DNA of 28,117 nt from an uncultured Senegalimassilia sp. GTDB taxonomy: Bacteria > Actinomycetota > Coriobacteriia > Coriobacteriales > Eggerthellaceae. Location: positions 1 through 28,117 of the forward strand of contig CAKUJT010000021.1 of NCBI GenBank assembly GCA_934661765.1, read 5' to 3'. Made by a program: the position numbers and the translations under genes. Positions 19,266 through 27,546 of the stretch are shown here, one piece after another. Numbering within the stretch: position 1 is the first letter of the stretch; each line of letters begins with the position of its first letter. A model generated the notes under the pieces. The model saw only the letters and a program-made list of their open reading frames with translations. It searched no databases and was not told where the DNA came from.

Positions 19266-19576
19266 TACGCATCGCCCCCTTCGCCCAGGATGGACGGGAT
19301 CAGGAAACTGCCGTCCTGCTGCTTCGGCGCGTTCTCAAGCGCGACCTGCTGCGTGAACGACTCGGTTTCCACATCCTCACGCATGACGTTGGACAGGCTT
19401 CCGATGGGATGGAACGTAGGCTCCACGCCCTCGAGGTCCAGCTGCTTGATGGACTGCAGCGTTTCAATGATGTTGTTCAGATCGACCGTCATCTCGGAGA
19501 GCTCCTCCCCGGAAAGGCCGATACGCGCGTATTCCGCGATTCCGCGGACCTCGCGCTCGGTAAGGTATTGGGTCAT
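19265..19576 (-). CDS. gatC: Asp-tRNA(Asn)/Glu-tRNA(Gln) amidotransferase subunit C
   Basis: This 103-residue small subunit threads around GatA and stabilises the GatA-GatB interface. Typical features are LTEREVRGIAEYARIGLSGEEL, LNNIIETLQSIKQLD and GVEPTFHPIG, followed by a flexible C-terminal tail. The start at 19576 has GGAAAG upstream. The frame stays open to 19957, but that extension is Arg/Cys-rich, crosses the 39-bp repeat, and lies outside the family's length. The stop overlaps the gatA start by one base. Confidence 0.95.
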   Translation of the reverse strand: MTQYLTEREVRGIAEYARIGLSGEELSEMTVDLNNIIETLQSIKQLDLEGVEPTFHPIGSLSNVMREDVETESFTQQVALENAPKQQDGSFLIPSILGEGGDA

Positions 19577-19669
19577 TGGTTTCTTTCCTTTCGATTCCAA
19601 CGCACGTGTTAGCGGCCACGCTGCAAAGCGACAACTACCCCGCATCCGATTGTCGCCGATGCAGTAGCA

Positions 19670-19783
19670 GCACCCGCGGGCACACCCGGGGAAGCCGGCG
19701 CAATCGCGACACTTGCGGACGCGCCCGGGGAAGCCGACACGATGGCGGCACCTGCGGACACGCCGGGGAAGCCGGCGCAACCC
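19670..19783. repeat. Three tandem 39-bp repeats upstream of gatC
   Basis: Units start at 19670, 19709 and 19748. Each has GC(A/G)GGAC or a close variant, CCCGGGGAAGCCG, and a GCG end; the third is slightly shorter. The 39-bp period equals 13 codons, and a plus-strand frame would read repeating APAGTPGEAGA-like peptides, but no start codon opens it. The rest of 19577-20062 shows no gene I can support and no clear gatC promoter. Confidence 0.75.
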
Positions 19784-20062
19784 AGCTCCACGCGCGCTGA
19801 AAGCGGTTAGACCGTTAACTTGGCTATGATAGCAAACAAGCCCGCCCATCAGGCCGCGAACCCTCAGGCGACAGCGATTCGATAGACACGGGAAATGCCG
19901 CCTATTTCGAGTTCGCGCCAACATCCGATTAAGGACCTTCGCCTTACGTACGTCCACCGCATTCGGCTAGAAGACGACTCAAATACCGAACATCGTGACG
20001 ATGCCCACGAGAACGCACGACATGGTTTCGCACCGCACCATCAGCACCGATTTAAGAAGCCT

Positions 20063-20713
20063 TTACTTGCCGCCTCTTCTTGCCAAGTCTCGCTCGATAT
20101 CATGCTTCCACGAGCCGTCTACCATGGGCGCTCCCGCACGCATGGACACCGTGGCCGCGCACCTTGCACGATGCATCGCGCGCGTTCCCTCGGCATCGGC
20201 TACGTACGTTGCGGCGAAATCCGGCGATATCCCCATGCGTCCCGCTTCTGCCGCCGCATCGATGTTCGCACCCAGGAACAGGAAGTTCCATCCATCCCCC
20301 TCTTTCTGCATGATAAGCTGTTTTACCTGTTCATAGCTATATTCCCGACTGGCGTTCTCCATGCCATCGGTGGTGATCACCACGATCGTGTGCTCAGGGC
20401 GATACTCTTCGGGCAGGTAGCCGTGTACGCGGCCTATGTGGGCTACCGCCCCGCCCACTGCATCAAGCAGCGCCGTACAGCCGCGAACCCAATACTCTTT
20501 GTTCGTGATGGGCGCCACATTGGCGATAGGCAACCGGTCGTGCAGCACCTCCACCTTGTTATCGAAAAGCACCGTGGACACCACCGCTTCGCCCGCCTCT
20601 TTGCGATGCGCCTCCGGCGTGGCATTGAACCCGCCGATCGTGTCGCTTTCCAGCCCGGCCATCGACCCGCTGCGGTCGATTACGAAAACCAGCTCAGTAA
20701 GGCCTTTCTTCAT
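20063..20713 (-). CDS. Cytosolic VWA-domain protein
   Basis: This 216-residue protein consists almost entirely of a von Willebrand factor A domain. The metal-ion-dependent adhesion site is intact: DRSGS (D13, S15, S17), then a Thr in GCTALLDAVGG and the Asp in VITTDGMEN. No signal peptide or membrane segment is present, so it is intracellular and resembles short VWA proteins of stress or tellurite-type clusters. The start at 20713 has an AAGGA site; in-frame sequence to 20800 is not family-like. The upstream neighbour, 110 bp away on the same strand, is a macro-domain protein. The ligand or partner is unknown. Confidence 0.86.
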   Translation of the reverse strand: MKKGLTELVFVIDRSGSMAGLESDTIGGFNATPEAHRKEAGEAVVSTVLFDNKVEVLHDRLPIANVAPITNKEYWVRGCTALLDAVGGAVAHIGRVHGYLPEEYRPEHTIVVITTDGMENASREYSYEQVKQLIMQKEGDGWNFLFLGANIDAAAEAGRMGISPDFAATYVADAEGTRAMHRARCAATVSMRAGAPMVDGSWKHDIERDLARRGGK

Positions 20714-20795
20714 GATGCGTCCTTCCCATCGTACGGGCAGCCCGATTGCCGCCGCGCTTCTGGGAAAGACTCTACGCCGCCCGTCGCTACCGCAG

Positions 20796-20812
20796 GTCAA
20801 CTGACGGTTGAC
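20796..20812. promoter_or_regulatory. Inverted repeat between macro- and VWA-domain genes
   Basis: GTCAAC, five bases, then GTTGAC. This interrupted palindrome lies upstream of the VWA gene and could be an operator, perhaps for the HTH-like region of the neighbouring macro-domain protein. No convincing -35/-10 pair accompanies it. Confidence 0.3.
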
Positions 20813-20823
20813 ATCCCACTGCG

Positions 20824-21951
20824 TTACAGAAGCGGCTGGTCAAATGCGTAAAGGGCCTCGTTAATCTCAAAAATATCGAACTTGTTTCGGGTTATGAAGT
20901 ACTCGATGATAACGTCTGCCTTGCTGCTATGCGACAACGTGAAGCCTGCGCGTGCCAAAAGGTCGTTCGTTTCACCAAGATTCAGCTCAAGGGCAACCGC
21001 CAGGGCGAGGGCGGTCTTTTTCGTGGGGCGGTAAGCCGCATCCGAGCGAATCTTGCTGAACAGCTGACGACTCATGTTCGCGCGCTTGTACACCTGCGCA
21101 TCCGTCATGCCTCGCTCGTCGATAAGCGCAAGCAGCGTGGACGAAAACGGAGCATCAAGCGAGTCCAGGAAACCCCTCAAATCTTCCGACGGCATACAGG
21201 AAGAAGCCATCAGCGGCGCTGCGGACACCTCCCCCGCATCGGCATCCAACGCATCCGCGCGGCAAATTTGCCCGCTTTCAGCAGTCTCGCATATATGGAA
21301 GGACGAGTCTTCCGGTTCGTGCGCGACGCGTTCCCGCGTGGGGGACTTGGCACCGACAAACCGCGACCTCCGAGCAGCGGACGAGCCGAACACGGCACTG
21401 CGGCGATTAGGGCGAGCGTCAACGTACGTGTCGTCTATGTATTCGGAGATGTCCAGATACGCCGCCATACCGGCCGACACCGACTCCCTGCTGTAAAGCA
21501 CCAGCACAACGTCAACCCCGTCATGCAGGTTCAGAAACGCCCGCACTGATTCGCGAGCAACGGCCAGCGAAACCTCTACCGGAAAACCGTACGTTCCCGC
21601 TGATAGGAGGGGTAAAGCGATTGATTGCGCCCCGTGCACCGCTGCGCAATCAAGAGCAGAGTCGTACGCGTTGCGCAAAAGGGCCGCTTCACCGTGCGCC
21701 CCGTCAACCCAAACAGGCCCGACCGCGTGAATCACTATGTTCGCCTTCAGCGCGAACGCCGGCGTTGCGACCGCCGAGCCGCAGGGGCAAAAGCCAACCT
21801 TGGCGCACGCTGCCTGAAGCTGCTCGAATCCAGCGGCATGGGCAACGGCCGCCCCAACGCCGCCGGTGATTTCCAAGCGCTCGTTTGCAGCAACGACGAT
21901 AGCGTCCGCCTCAACGGCAGCAAGATCGTTTCGCTCTATCGTGAACGGCAT
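20824..21951 (-). CDS. Macro-domain protein with C-terminal HTH-like domain
   Basis: This 375-residue protein has an N-terminal macro domain (about residues 1-175): ADAIVVAANERLEITGGVGAAVAHAAG forms the ADP-ribose-binding loop, followed by VIHAVGP and ALPLLSAGTYGFP. Macro domains bind or hydrolyse ADP-ribose and its conjugates. A variable linker (175-255) leads to a helical C-terminal region (LLALIDERGMTDAQVYKRANMSRQLFSKIRS...) that resembles an XRE-type helix-turn-helix. GAGG stands about 8 bases before the ATG. The pairing with the downstream VWA gene suggests a shared stress or signalling role. Whether the HTH-like part binds DNA, perhaps the repeat at 20796-20812, is speculative. Confidence 0.85.
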   Translation of the reverse strand: MPFTIERNDLAAVEADAIVVAANERLEITGGVGAAVAHAAGFEQLQAACAKVGFCPCGSAVATPAFALKANIVIHAVGPVWVDGAHGEAALLRNAYDSALDCAAVHGAQSIALPLLSAGTYGFPVEVSLAVARESVRAFLNLHDGVDVVLVLYSRESVSAGMAAYLDISEYIDDTYVDARPNRRSAVFGSSAARRSRFVGAKSPTRERVAHEPEDSSFHICETAESGQICRADALDADAGEVSAAPLMASSCMPSEDLRGFLDSLDAPFSSTLLALIDERGMTDAQVYKRANMSRQLFSKIRSDAAYRPTKKTALALAVALELNLGETNDLLARAGFTLSHSSKADVIIEYFITRNKFDIFEINEALYAFDQPLL

Positions 21952-22045
21952 GAAACCTCGATTCGTATGCGGACATAGTCCTTAGGAAATCGCTAACTGA
22001 GCGCATCGGCACCCACAAATCGCAACGAGAACCAGCCCACTCGCT

Positions 22046-22354
22046 CTATGCAATGCCAGCGAACTTCAAGTCTTCATCTACCAGATGGCGAAGATATTCC
22101 GACCGCTTCATTCCCAGCTGCGCCGCACGAATATCAATGAGCAGGATTTTATTCACCGGCTCTTTAAACCCCACCTGCTTCATTTCCTCATCGAACATAA
22201 GCGGGCGGCCTGGACCATAACCCGGCGCGTACACAACAGGACCGCTGGGCTCGCCATGGAAAACGCCCGCCGTTGCATCAGCTTCCATCTTGTCGAGTTG
22301 TTCAGGAGCGTATCCGAACCGCTTTTCAACTTCTTCAGCAGTTAACACCGTCAT
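22046..22354 (-). CDS. Putative antitoxin, ribbon-helix-helix-like C-terminus
   Basis: This 102-residue acidic protein follows the toxin-like gene with an ATGA overlap and a strong AGGAGG site inside the toxin's last codons. The C-terminus, KILLIDIRAAQLGMKRSEYLRHLVDEDL, has the look of a ribbon-helix-helix motif. The centre (GRPLMFDEEMKQVGF) precedes it as in other actinobacterial antitoxins. It would neutralise the upstream product and repress the pair. An in-frame extension to 22549 is the shadow of the toxin gene and is not used. Confidence 0.72.
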   Translation of the reverse strand: MTVLTAEEVEKRFGYAPEQLDKMEADATAGVFHGEPSGPVVYAPGYGPGRPLMFDEEMKQVGFKEPVNKILLIDIRAAQLGMKRSEYLRHLVDEDLKFAGIA

Positions 22355-22617
22355 CGCTTCCTCCTTACAAGCCCCAGTTCCTTTAAGACCTTTTCGGTAG
22401 GCGGCTTCATCGCATGATAGACAAGGACACCTTGCCATTTCAGCGAGGCAACCAATTCGATGGCCTCGCCCTTTGCCGAAAGGCCGATTGCGACGATCGT
22501 TTCCTCGCATGGTGCCGTTCTGAGTCTCATGGCCACGATGCTGTTCCATGCTTGCAAGATCTCATCGCTTGTGACGCCATGTTTGAAAGCATGCACATCT
22601 ATCTGTACGTCATCCAT
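22351..22617 (-). CDS. Putative toxin, BrnT/DUF4258-like
   Basis: This 88-residue protein resembles small BrnT/DUF4258-type toxins of actinobacteria, presumed RNases. It has HAFKHGVTSDEILQAW, a central ETIVAIGLSAKGEAIELV strand pair, and VLVYHAMKPPTEKVLKEL at the end. The family identification is from pattern memory and is moderate. The start at 22617 is favoured by GAGG about 8 bases upstream. A -10-like TAGAAT (22644-22649, minus strand) could serve the pair, but no good -35 is seen. The toxin precedes the antitoxin, as in BrnTA and HigBA. Confidence 0.7.
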   Translation of the reverse strand: MDDVQIDVHAFKHGVTSDEILQAWNSIVAMRLRTAPCEETIVAIGLSAKGEAIELVASLKWQGVLVYHAMKPPTEKVLKELGLVRRKR

Positions 22618-22869
22618 TAATTCCTCGAATTTCGTACAACGATATTCTAGCAAGCTTTACCTGCGAAAACTATCGTTGCATTCCGTGGTTTCGAGGATCT
22701 TGCAGAAGAGGAAAGGGCATCCCGGAGACGGATACCGGCCACGACATTCCCGCAGGCACAACGCCCGAAGGGGAAAGCATCTGCACTGGCTCATGTGATG
22801 CAAGGATTCTAGCACGCGCACAGATGTTCGTGCAAGTCGAAAGCCGAACGTATTTTCGCTCTTACATGC

Positions 22870-22902
22870 GCGGGCGGCCACACGCCATGCGTGGCCGCCC
22901 GC
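22870..22902. terminator. Long GC hairpin after the MoeA-like gene
   Basis: Perfect 12-bp arms, GCGGGCGGCCAC and its complement, flank a 9-nt loop, 26 bp beyond the MoeA-like stop. No U-run follows. The stretch from 22618 to 22869 shows no supportable gene. Confidence 0.6.
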
Positions 22903-22927
22903 TGCTCAGGTTGCTAGTTGCCGGCCC

Positions 22928-24301
22928 CTACCTCCACTCTGCCCAGATCACATCGCCGGGCTTGGGGGCCTCGATGCCCGGACCGTTGGGCAACATATAG
23001 TAGGCGTTGGCCTCGAAGCTCTCGGGGCTACCGGGGCGCCCGGGCACGGGCCAGGCTCGCAGCGTGCCGTCCTCGGCATGCTCGGCGCGCAGCAGCTTGA
23101 TGCCGAAGAACTCGGGCTCGCCGGGCTTGTGCGCCGGATGCTCCGCGGGCCTGTCCTCGCCGCGGACCGGGCCGCCATGCCCCTTCGGGCCGTGCCCACC
23201 CGCCGGGAACGCCTCGGCCAGCACCATGGGCGTGCGCGGCACCTCGGGATCCAGGCCCGAGAACGCGCGCATGAGCGGGCGCAGGTAGAAGTTCAGCGTG
23301 AACGACGCGCCGGCGCTGGGGCCCGAGATGCCCACGATGGGCGTGCCGTCGACGATCGCGAAGCTGGAATGGTGCCCCGGGCCGTGGTTCGTCTGATGGC
23401 AGATCATCTGCCCCATCTGCTCCATGACCTCGCAAGACCAGTCGTCGCTTCCCTTCGAGGACCCGGCGTTGAGCACCACGATGTCGGCCTGCTCAACGGC
23501 TTGCGCAATGGCCTCCTCGATGGCGTCGCGGCGGTCGGGGACGATATCGAACGGAATGAAGCACCCGCCCCACTGCTCGCACTTCGCCTTCACAAGCACG
23601 CTGTTCGTCTCGAAGTTGCGCCCGCGGGCGGCGAAGGACGCAGCGCGCTCGGGGTCGAAGGGCACGCCGGGAGCCACCAGCTCGTTGCCCGTGGGGATGA
23701 ACGCCACGCGGGGGCGGCGCACCACCGGCACCGACCCGTTGTTGCCCGAACCCATGCGAGCCGCCAGATCGGGCGTGATCAGCTGGCCGGCGCGGCCCAG
23801 CACGTCGCCGCGACGCATGGCGCTGCCCACCGGGCGCGTGCCAGCGCCGGGCTTCGACGGCACCGCGTCGATGACCACGTGCTGCTCATCTGCGGAAACC
23901 TGCGCATGCTCGATGACGATGGCCGTGTCGAACCCTTCCGGCATGGCAACGCCGGTGTTGGCGAACTGCCAATCCCGGCCGCGCACCCACGAGCTGGTGT
24001 CGGGCACTTCGCCATCTGCCAGGTCGGCAAAATCGGACCAGTGCAGCGCGATGGAATCCATGGCGCAGGTGAGCGCGCTGGGCATATCGTTCGCGGCGCA
24101 CACGTCGTACGCCAGCACGCGCCCCACCGATTCCGTCAGGGAAACGCGCTCCACCAGCTTGCGTTCCACCTTGCCCGCATGGTCGGCGGACGCCTGCGCG
24201 CCACGCCAGCCGAAGCCCTCCGGCTGCGCGTCCAGCGCCGCCAACGTTGCCGCCACCGCATCCTCGCGCGACAGCTGTATATGTTGCGAATGGTCCCTCA
24301 T
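22928..24301 (-). CDS. MoeA-like molybdopterin molybdotransferase, divergent
   Basis: This 457-residue protein follows the MoeA plan: an N-terminal helical part (LTESVGRVLAYDV), a substrate loop LTCAMDSIAL where canonical MoeA has DNSAMDGYAV, and then FANTGVAMPEGFDTAIVIEH. A MoaB-like domain follows with VAFIPTGNELV, NFETNSVL and VVLNAGSSKGSDDW in place of the usual GGVSVG, and IVGISGPSAGA in place of PGNP. A Gly/His/Pro-rich insert (HGPKGHGGP...) lies in the C-terminal part. MoeA inserts molybdate into molybdopterin. The altered loops suggest a specialised paralogue for particular molybdoenzymes. ATG 24301 is chosen because AGAGG is well spaced to it, whereas GTG at 24307 is too close. Confidence 0.82.
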   Translation of the reverse strand: MRDHSQHIQLSREDAVAATLAALDAQPEGFGWRGAQASADHAGKVERKLVERVSLTESVGRVLAYDVCAANDMPSALTCAMDSIALHWSDFADLADGEVPDTSSWVRGRDWQFANTGVAMPEGFDTAIVIEHAQVSADEQHVVIDAVPSKPGAGTRPVGSAMRRGDVLGRAGQLITPDLAARMGSGNNGSVPVVRRPRVAFIPTGNELVAPGVPFDPERAASFAARGRNFETNSVLVKAKCEQWGGCFIPFDIVPDRRDAIEEAIAQAVEQADIVVLNAGSSKGSDDWSCEVMEQMGQMICHQTNHGPGHHSSFAIVDGTPIVGISGPSAGASFTLNFYLRPLMRAFSGLDPEVPRTPMVLAEAFPAGGHGPKGHGGPVRGEDRPAEHPAHKPGEPEFFGIKLLRAEHAEDGTLRAWPVPGRPGSPESFEANAYYMLPNGPGIEAPKPGDVIWAEWR

Positions 24302-24420
24302 GGGCACCTCTTTCCCTGATGCTCAGCGCGAAGCCGGAGCATTACGCGCACGCAACCCGCCGCCCGGCACCCGACCGCCCGGATGACGACGAGACGCAAC
24401 ACGCGCGTCGCCCGCTTACG

Positions 24421-24452
24421 CCGAGAGCTTGCCCTCGGCAAGCTATTCTCGG
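24421..24452. other. Imperfect hairpin in the moeA-like/pan intergenic region
   Basis: CCGAGAGCTTGCC and GGCAAGCTATTCTCGG pair with a 3-nt bulge and a 3-nt loop. The hairpin is about 120 bp upstream of the MoeA-like start and 80 bp before the pan promoter. No U-run or known riboswitch pattern is seen. Confidence 0.4.
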
Positions 24453-24533
24453 TTGAATACAACCCAAACTATAGTCCAACTTCATCTGTTTGCGTGCCTT
24501 TCATTTGGATTCGGAATCGAATGCCCATGGCGC

Positions 24534-24563
24534 TTGCATCGGCGCTTCGCCACGGCGTATACT
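24534..24563 (+). promoter_or_regulatory. Promoter of the pan operon
   Basis: TTGCAT (24534-24539), an 18-bp spacer and TATACT (24558-24563) precede the panG-type start by about 80 bp. This is the best sigma-70 match in the 342-bp gap. Confidence 0.58.
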
Positions 24564-24643
24564 GCCCCCTCGTAAAGGAGCGCGGGTGACCCGGAGCAAG
24601 TCTAGGCATCCAGCCTCGCAGCAAAGAAACGAAAGGCACTGAC

Positions 24644-25576
24644 GTGACCATATCGGTTGGTTCGTGCCCCGCAGAACGTGACGCGCGCTTGCGCGTGGGG
24701 TTCGTGGGAGCCGGCAAAATCGGGTTCGCCCTGGGAACGCATCTGTTCGAACACGGTTCGAAGGTCTCAGGCTATGCAAGCCGCACGCAAAAGGCGGCGC
24801 TTTGGGCATCGCAGTGCACGCATTCCGTTTCCTTTTCCTCGCTGCAAGCGCTTCTTGATTCCACGGACCTCATCTTCATAACCGTGCCCGATGGCGCCAT
24901 CGCCGAAGCGGCAGGCCAGCTGGCCGATGCCGCGGCGAACACGCCGGCAGGCGGCCTTTCCGGAAAACTGGTGTGCCACGCAAGCGGCGCGCTGACCTCC
25001 GGAGAGCTCGACGCATGCCGAAAAGCCGGGGCAGCCTGCGCAAGCGTTCACCCGCTGTGCGCCGTGCCCGACGTCCCGACCAGCGCCGATGCGCCCGATC
25101 GCCTTGCCGGCATGTTCTTCACGCTTGAAGGCGACCAGGCCGCGGTCGACGCGGCAGGCGCGCTGCTGGATGCGGCGGGCAACCCGCATTGCACCATCGC
25201 AGCCGACGCGAAGGTTCGCTACCACGCCGCGGCGGTGTTCCTGAGCAATCTGGTGTGCGGCCTTGCCTCCGAGGGGCTGGGCATTCTGGAGGGCTGCGGG
25301 TTCACACCCGAGCAAGCTCTGCAGGCAGCCGGCCCCCTGTTCACCGGCAATTGCGCCGCCATCGCGCAAAAGGGCCCGCAAAACGCCCTGTCCGGCCCCA
25401 TCGAGCGCAACGACATCGAAACGGTGCGCAAGCATCTGGCCGCATTGGACGGGCAGGCGCGCGAAACCTACGCCACGCTGTCGCTTTCCGTTTGCGAACT
25501 GGCCGCGCGGCGCCACCCCGAGCGCGATCACGCTCCGATGAGGAATCTGCTGGAATCAGCACAAACCCGCAGGTAA
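24644..25576 (+). CDS. panG: PanG-type ketopantoate reductase (Rossmann-like/DUF2520)
   Basis: This 310-residue protein has an N-terminal Rossmann fold with the nucleotide loop GFVGAGKIGFALG (residues 19-31) and ITVPDGAI. A C-terminal DUF2520 helical domain follows (YHAAAVFLSNLVCGLASEG). Proteins of this architecture include PanG, the ketopantoate reductase described in bacteria lacking PanE; it reduces 2-dehydropantoate to pantoate with NADPH. Location supports this: it is the first gene of a panG-panB-panC-panD run, 18 bp before panB, and no other reductase is present. The start is GTG at 24644 with GAAAGG upstream. The alternative is a generic DUF2520 oxidoreductase, which is less likely in this context. 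Confidence 0.82.
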   Translation: MTISVGSCPAERDARLRVGFVGAGKIGFALGTHLFEHGSKVSGYASRTQKAALWASQCTHSVSFSSLQALLDSTDLIFITVPDGAIAEAAGQLADAAANTPAGGLSGKLVCHASGALTSGELDACRKAGAACASVHPLCAVPDVPTSADAPDRLAGMFFTLEGDQAAVDAAGALLDAAGNPHCTIAADAKVRYHAAAVFLSNLVCGLASEGLGILEGCGFTPEQALQAAGPLFTGNCAAIAQKGPQNALSGPIERNDIETVRKHLAALDGQARETYATLSLSVCELAARRHPERDHAPMRNLLESAQTRR

Positions 25577-25594
25577 AGCGAAGGAGAGAGACCC

Positions 25595-26422
25595 ATGAAG
25601 AACACCGTGGCAACGTTCGCCCAGGCCAAGGCCGAGGGCCGCAAGCTCGCAATGCTCACGGCCTACGACTATTCCACCGCAAAGCTCGAGGATGAGGCCG
25701 GCATCGACGGCATCCTCATCGGCGACTCGCTGGGCAACGTGGTGCTCGGTTACGAGGACACCCTGTCCGTAACCGTTGAGGACATGATCCACCACAGCGC
25801 CGCCGTCGCCCGCGGCGCCAAGAACGCTCTGATCGTCTGCGATATGCCGTTCTTGTCCTACGAGGTCAGCGTGCCCGATGCCGTGCGCAACGCCGGCCGT
25901 CTGCTCAAGGAAGGCCGCGCGAACTGCGTGAAGCTGGAGGGCGGCGAAGAGGTGTGCCCGCAGGTTGCCGCCATGGTGGCCGCCGGCATCCCCGTCATGG
26001 GGCACCTGGGCCTGACGCCGCAATCCATCAACGCGTTCGGCGGCTTCAAGGTGCAGGGCAAGAGCGAGGCCGCTGCCCGCAAGCTGATCTCCGACGCGAA
26101 GGCGCTCGAGGCCGCCGGCGCGTTCGCCATCGTGCTCGAGGCCGTGCCCGCCAAGCTTGCCGCCCTGGTCACCAAGGAAGTGGGCGTCCCCACCATCGGC
26201 ATCGGCGCCGGCGCCGGCTGCGACGGCCAGATTCTCGTCTACCAGGACATGCTGGGCATGTTCAGCGACTTCTGCCCGAAGTTCGTCAAGCGCTTTGCGA
26301 ACGTGGGAGAGGCCATGCGCGACGGCTTCGCCAACTACATCAACGAGGTGCGCGAGGGCTCCTTCCCCTCCGCCGAGCACACGTTCAAGATCGACGACGA
26401 AGTGCTCGAGAAGCTGTACTAG
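25595..26422 (+). CDS. panB: 3-methyl-2-oxobutanoate hydroxymethyltransferase
   Basis: This 275-residue enzyme transfers a one-carbon unit from 5,10-methylene-tetrahydrofolate to 2-ketoisovalerate, forming ketopantoate, the first committed step to pantothenate. Diagnostic segments are [62 protein letters not shown] and [15 protein letters not shown]. Length is normal. An AAGGAGAG site precedes the ATG. It follows panG closely and is separated from panC by 239 bp that contains a long hairpin. Confidence 0.97.
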   Translation: MKNTVATFAQAKAEGRKLAMLTAYDYSTAKLEDEAGIDGILIGDSLGNVVLGYEDTLSVTVEDMIHHSAAVARGAKNALIVCDMPFLSYEVSVPDAVRNAGRLLKEGRANCVKLEGGEEVCPQVAAMVAAGIPVMGHLGLTPQSINAFGGFKVQGKSEAAARKLISDAKALEAAGAFAIVLEAVPAKLAALVTKEVGVPTIGIGAGAGCDGQILVYQDMLGMFSDFCPKFVKRFANVGEAMRDGFANYINEVREGSFPSAEHTFKIDDEVLEKLY

Positions 26423-26495
26423 CCGATAACGGGCAGGCGCGGCGCGGCCAAGGCGCCCTTGCCACGCCCGCCCGCCCCATCAGCCCCACGATCAT

Positions 26496-26549
26496 ATCGG
26501 CTCGCGATGGATTCGAACGCCGGCGCGCCCGGATCCATCGCGAGCCGAT
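26496..26549. repeat. Perfect 17-bp inverted repeat between panB and panC
   Basis: Arms 26496-26512 (ATCGGCTCGCGATGGAT) and 26533-26549 are exact reverse complements with a 20-nt loop. No U-run follows, so it is not an obvious terminator. It may be a processing or stability element dividing the operon mRNA, or a small dispersed repeat. The rest of 26423-26661 shows no gene. Confidence 0.75.
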
Positions 26550-26661
26550 CAGAACCCCAATGCAATAAGCCGCGTGTCGGGGTGCCGAGACCCGCTGCGT
26601 CCACGGCGCTTCGATTCCCGCCGCTTCCCGATTTACCGCACCCGAAAGGAAACCTACCAAA

Positions 26662-27510
26662 ATGCTTACCGTTGCCAACACCCCCGAACAGGCGAAAGAG
26701 GTTATCAGCGAGTGGAAGGCGCAGGGCCTGAGCGTAGGCCTCGTCCCCACCATGGGCTACCTGCATGAGGGTCACGAGAGCCTGATCAAGCGCGCCGTCG
26801 CCGAGAACGACCGCGTCATGGTCAGCGTGTTCGTCAACCCCATCCAGTTCGCCCCGGGCGAGGACCTGGAAACCTACCCGCGCGACTTCGAGGCCGACAA
26901 GCGCCTGATCGAGGGCGCCGGCGCCACGCTGGTGTTCCATCCCGAGCCCGCCGACCTGTACTTCCCCGATGCGTGCACCTACGTCAACGTGGAGGGTATC
27001 ACCGCCGAGCTGTGCGGCAAGACGCGCCCGACGCACTTCCGCGGCGTGTGCACCGTGGTCAACAAGCTCATGAACATCTCCCAGGCCGACCGCGCCTACT
27101 TCGGCCAGAAGGACGCCCAGCAGCTGGCCGTCATCCGCCGCATGGTGCGCGACCTGAACATGAACGTGCAGGTCGTGGGCTGCCCCATCGTGCGCGAAGA
27201 GGACGGTCTGGCGAAAAGCTCGCGCAACACCTACCTGTCCGCCGAAGAGCGCGCAGCCGCGCTCGTGCTCTCGCGCGCCGTGGCCGAAGGCCAGCGCCTG
27301 ATGGAGGCTGGTGAGCGCTCCGCCGCCACGGTGCTGGGCGCCATGAAGCAGCTCATCGAGGCCGAGCCCCTGGCGTGCATCGACTACGTCGAGATGGTGT
27401 CGTGGGACGGCATCAAGCCTGTCGAGACCGTCGACGGCCCGGTCCTGGTGGCCATGGCCGTCTACATCGGCAAGACGCGCCTCATCGACAACTTCATCTT
27501 CGGCGAATAA
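26662..27510 (+). CDS. panC: Pantoate-beta-alanine ligase (pantothenate synthetase)
   Basis: This 282-residue enzyme joins pantoate and beta-alanine using ATP to give pantothenate. It belongs to the HIGH-motif nucleotidyltransferases: VPTMGYLHEGHESLIK near residue 28 holds the ATP site, followed by SVFVNPIQFAPGEDLETYPR, GKTRPTHFRGVCTVV, YFGQKDAQQ, and the KSSRNTYLS loop. GAAAGGAAACC stands before the ATG. Length and motifs are standard. panD follows after 36 bp. Confidence 0.97.
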   Translation: MLTVANTPEQAKEVISEWKAQGLSVGLVPTMGYLHEGHESLIKRAVAENDRVMVSVFVNPIQFAPGEDLETYPRDFEADKRLIEGAGATLVFHPEPADLYFPDACTYVNVEGITAELCGKTRPTHFRGVCTVVNKLMNISQADRAYFGQKDAQQLAVIRRMVRDLNMNVQVVGCPIVREEDGLAKSSRNTYLSAEERAAALVLSRAVAEGQRLMEAGERSAATVLGAMKQLIEAEPLACIDYVEMVSWDGIKPVETVDGPVLVAMAVYIGKTRLIDNFIFGE

Positions 27511-27546
27511 CTTCTATTTTCAAAACCTACGAAAGGACCAACAACC

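Noticed and set aside
16033..19667. Plus-strand frames opposite gatB and gatA
   Set aside because: They are antisense to well-conserved gat genes and have no start signals or family features.
19577..19957. N-terminal extension of gatC
   Set aside because: It is Arg/Cys-rich, crosses the tandem repeat and exceeds the family length; a good ribosome-binding site marks 19576.
22657..22881. 74-codon Cys-rich minus-strand frame
   Set aside because: It has no good ribosome-binding site, runs into the hairpin arm and shows no recognisable family.
23078..24386. Plus-strand frames opposite the MoeA-like gene
   Set aside because: MoeA-type motifs lie on the minus strand; the plus translations are low-complexity.
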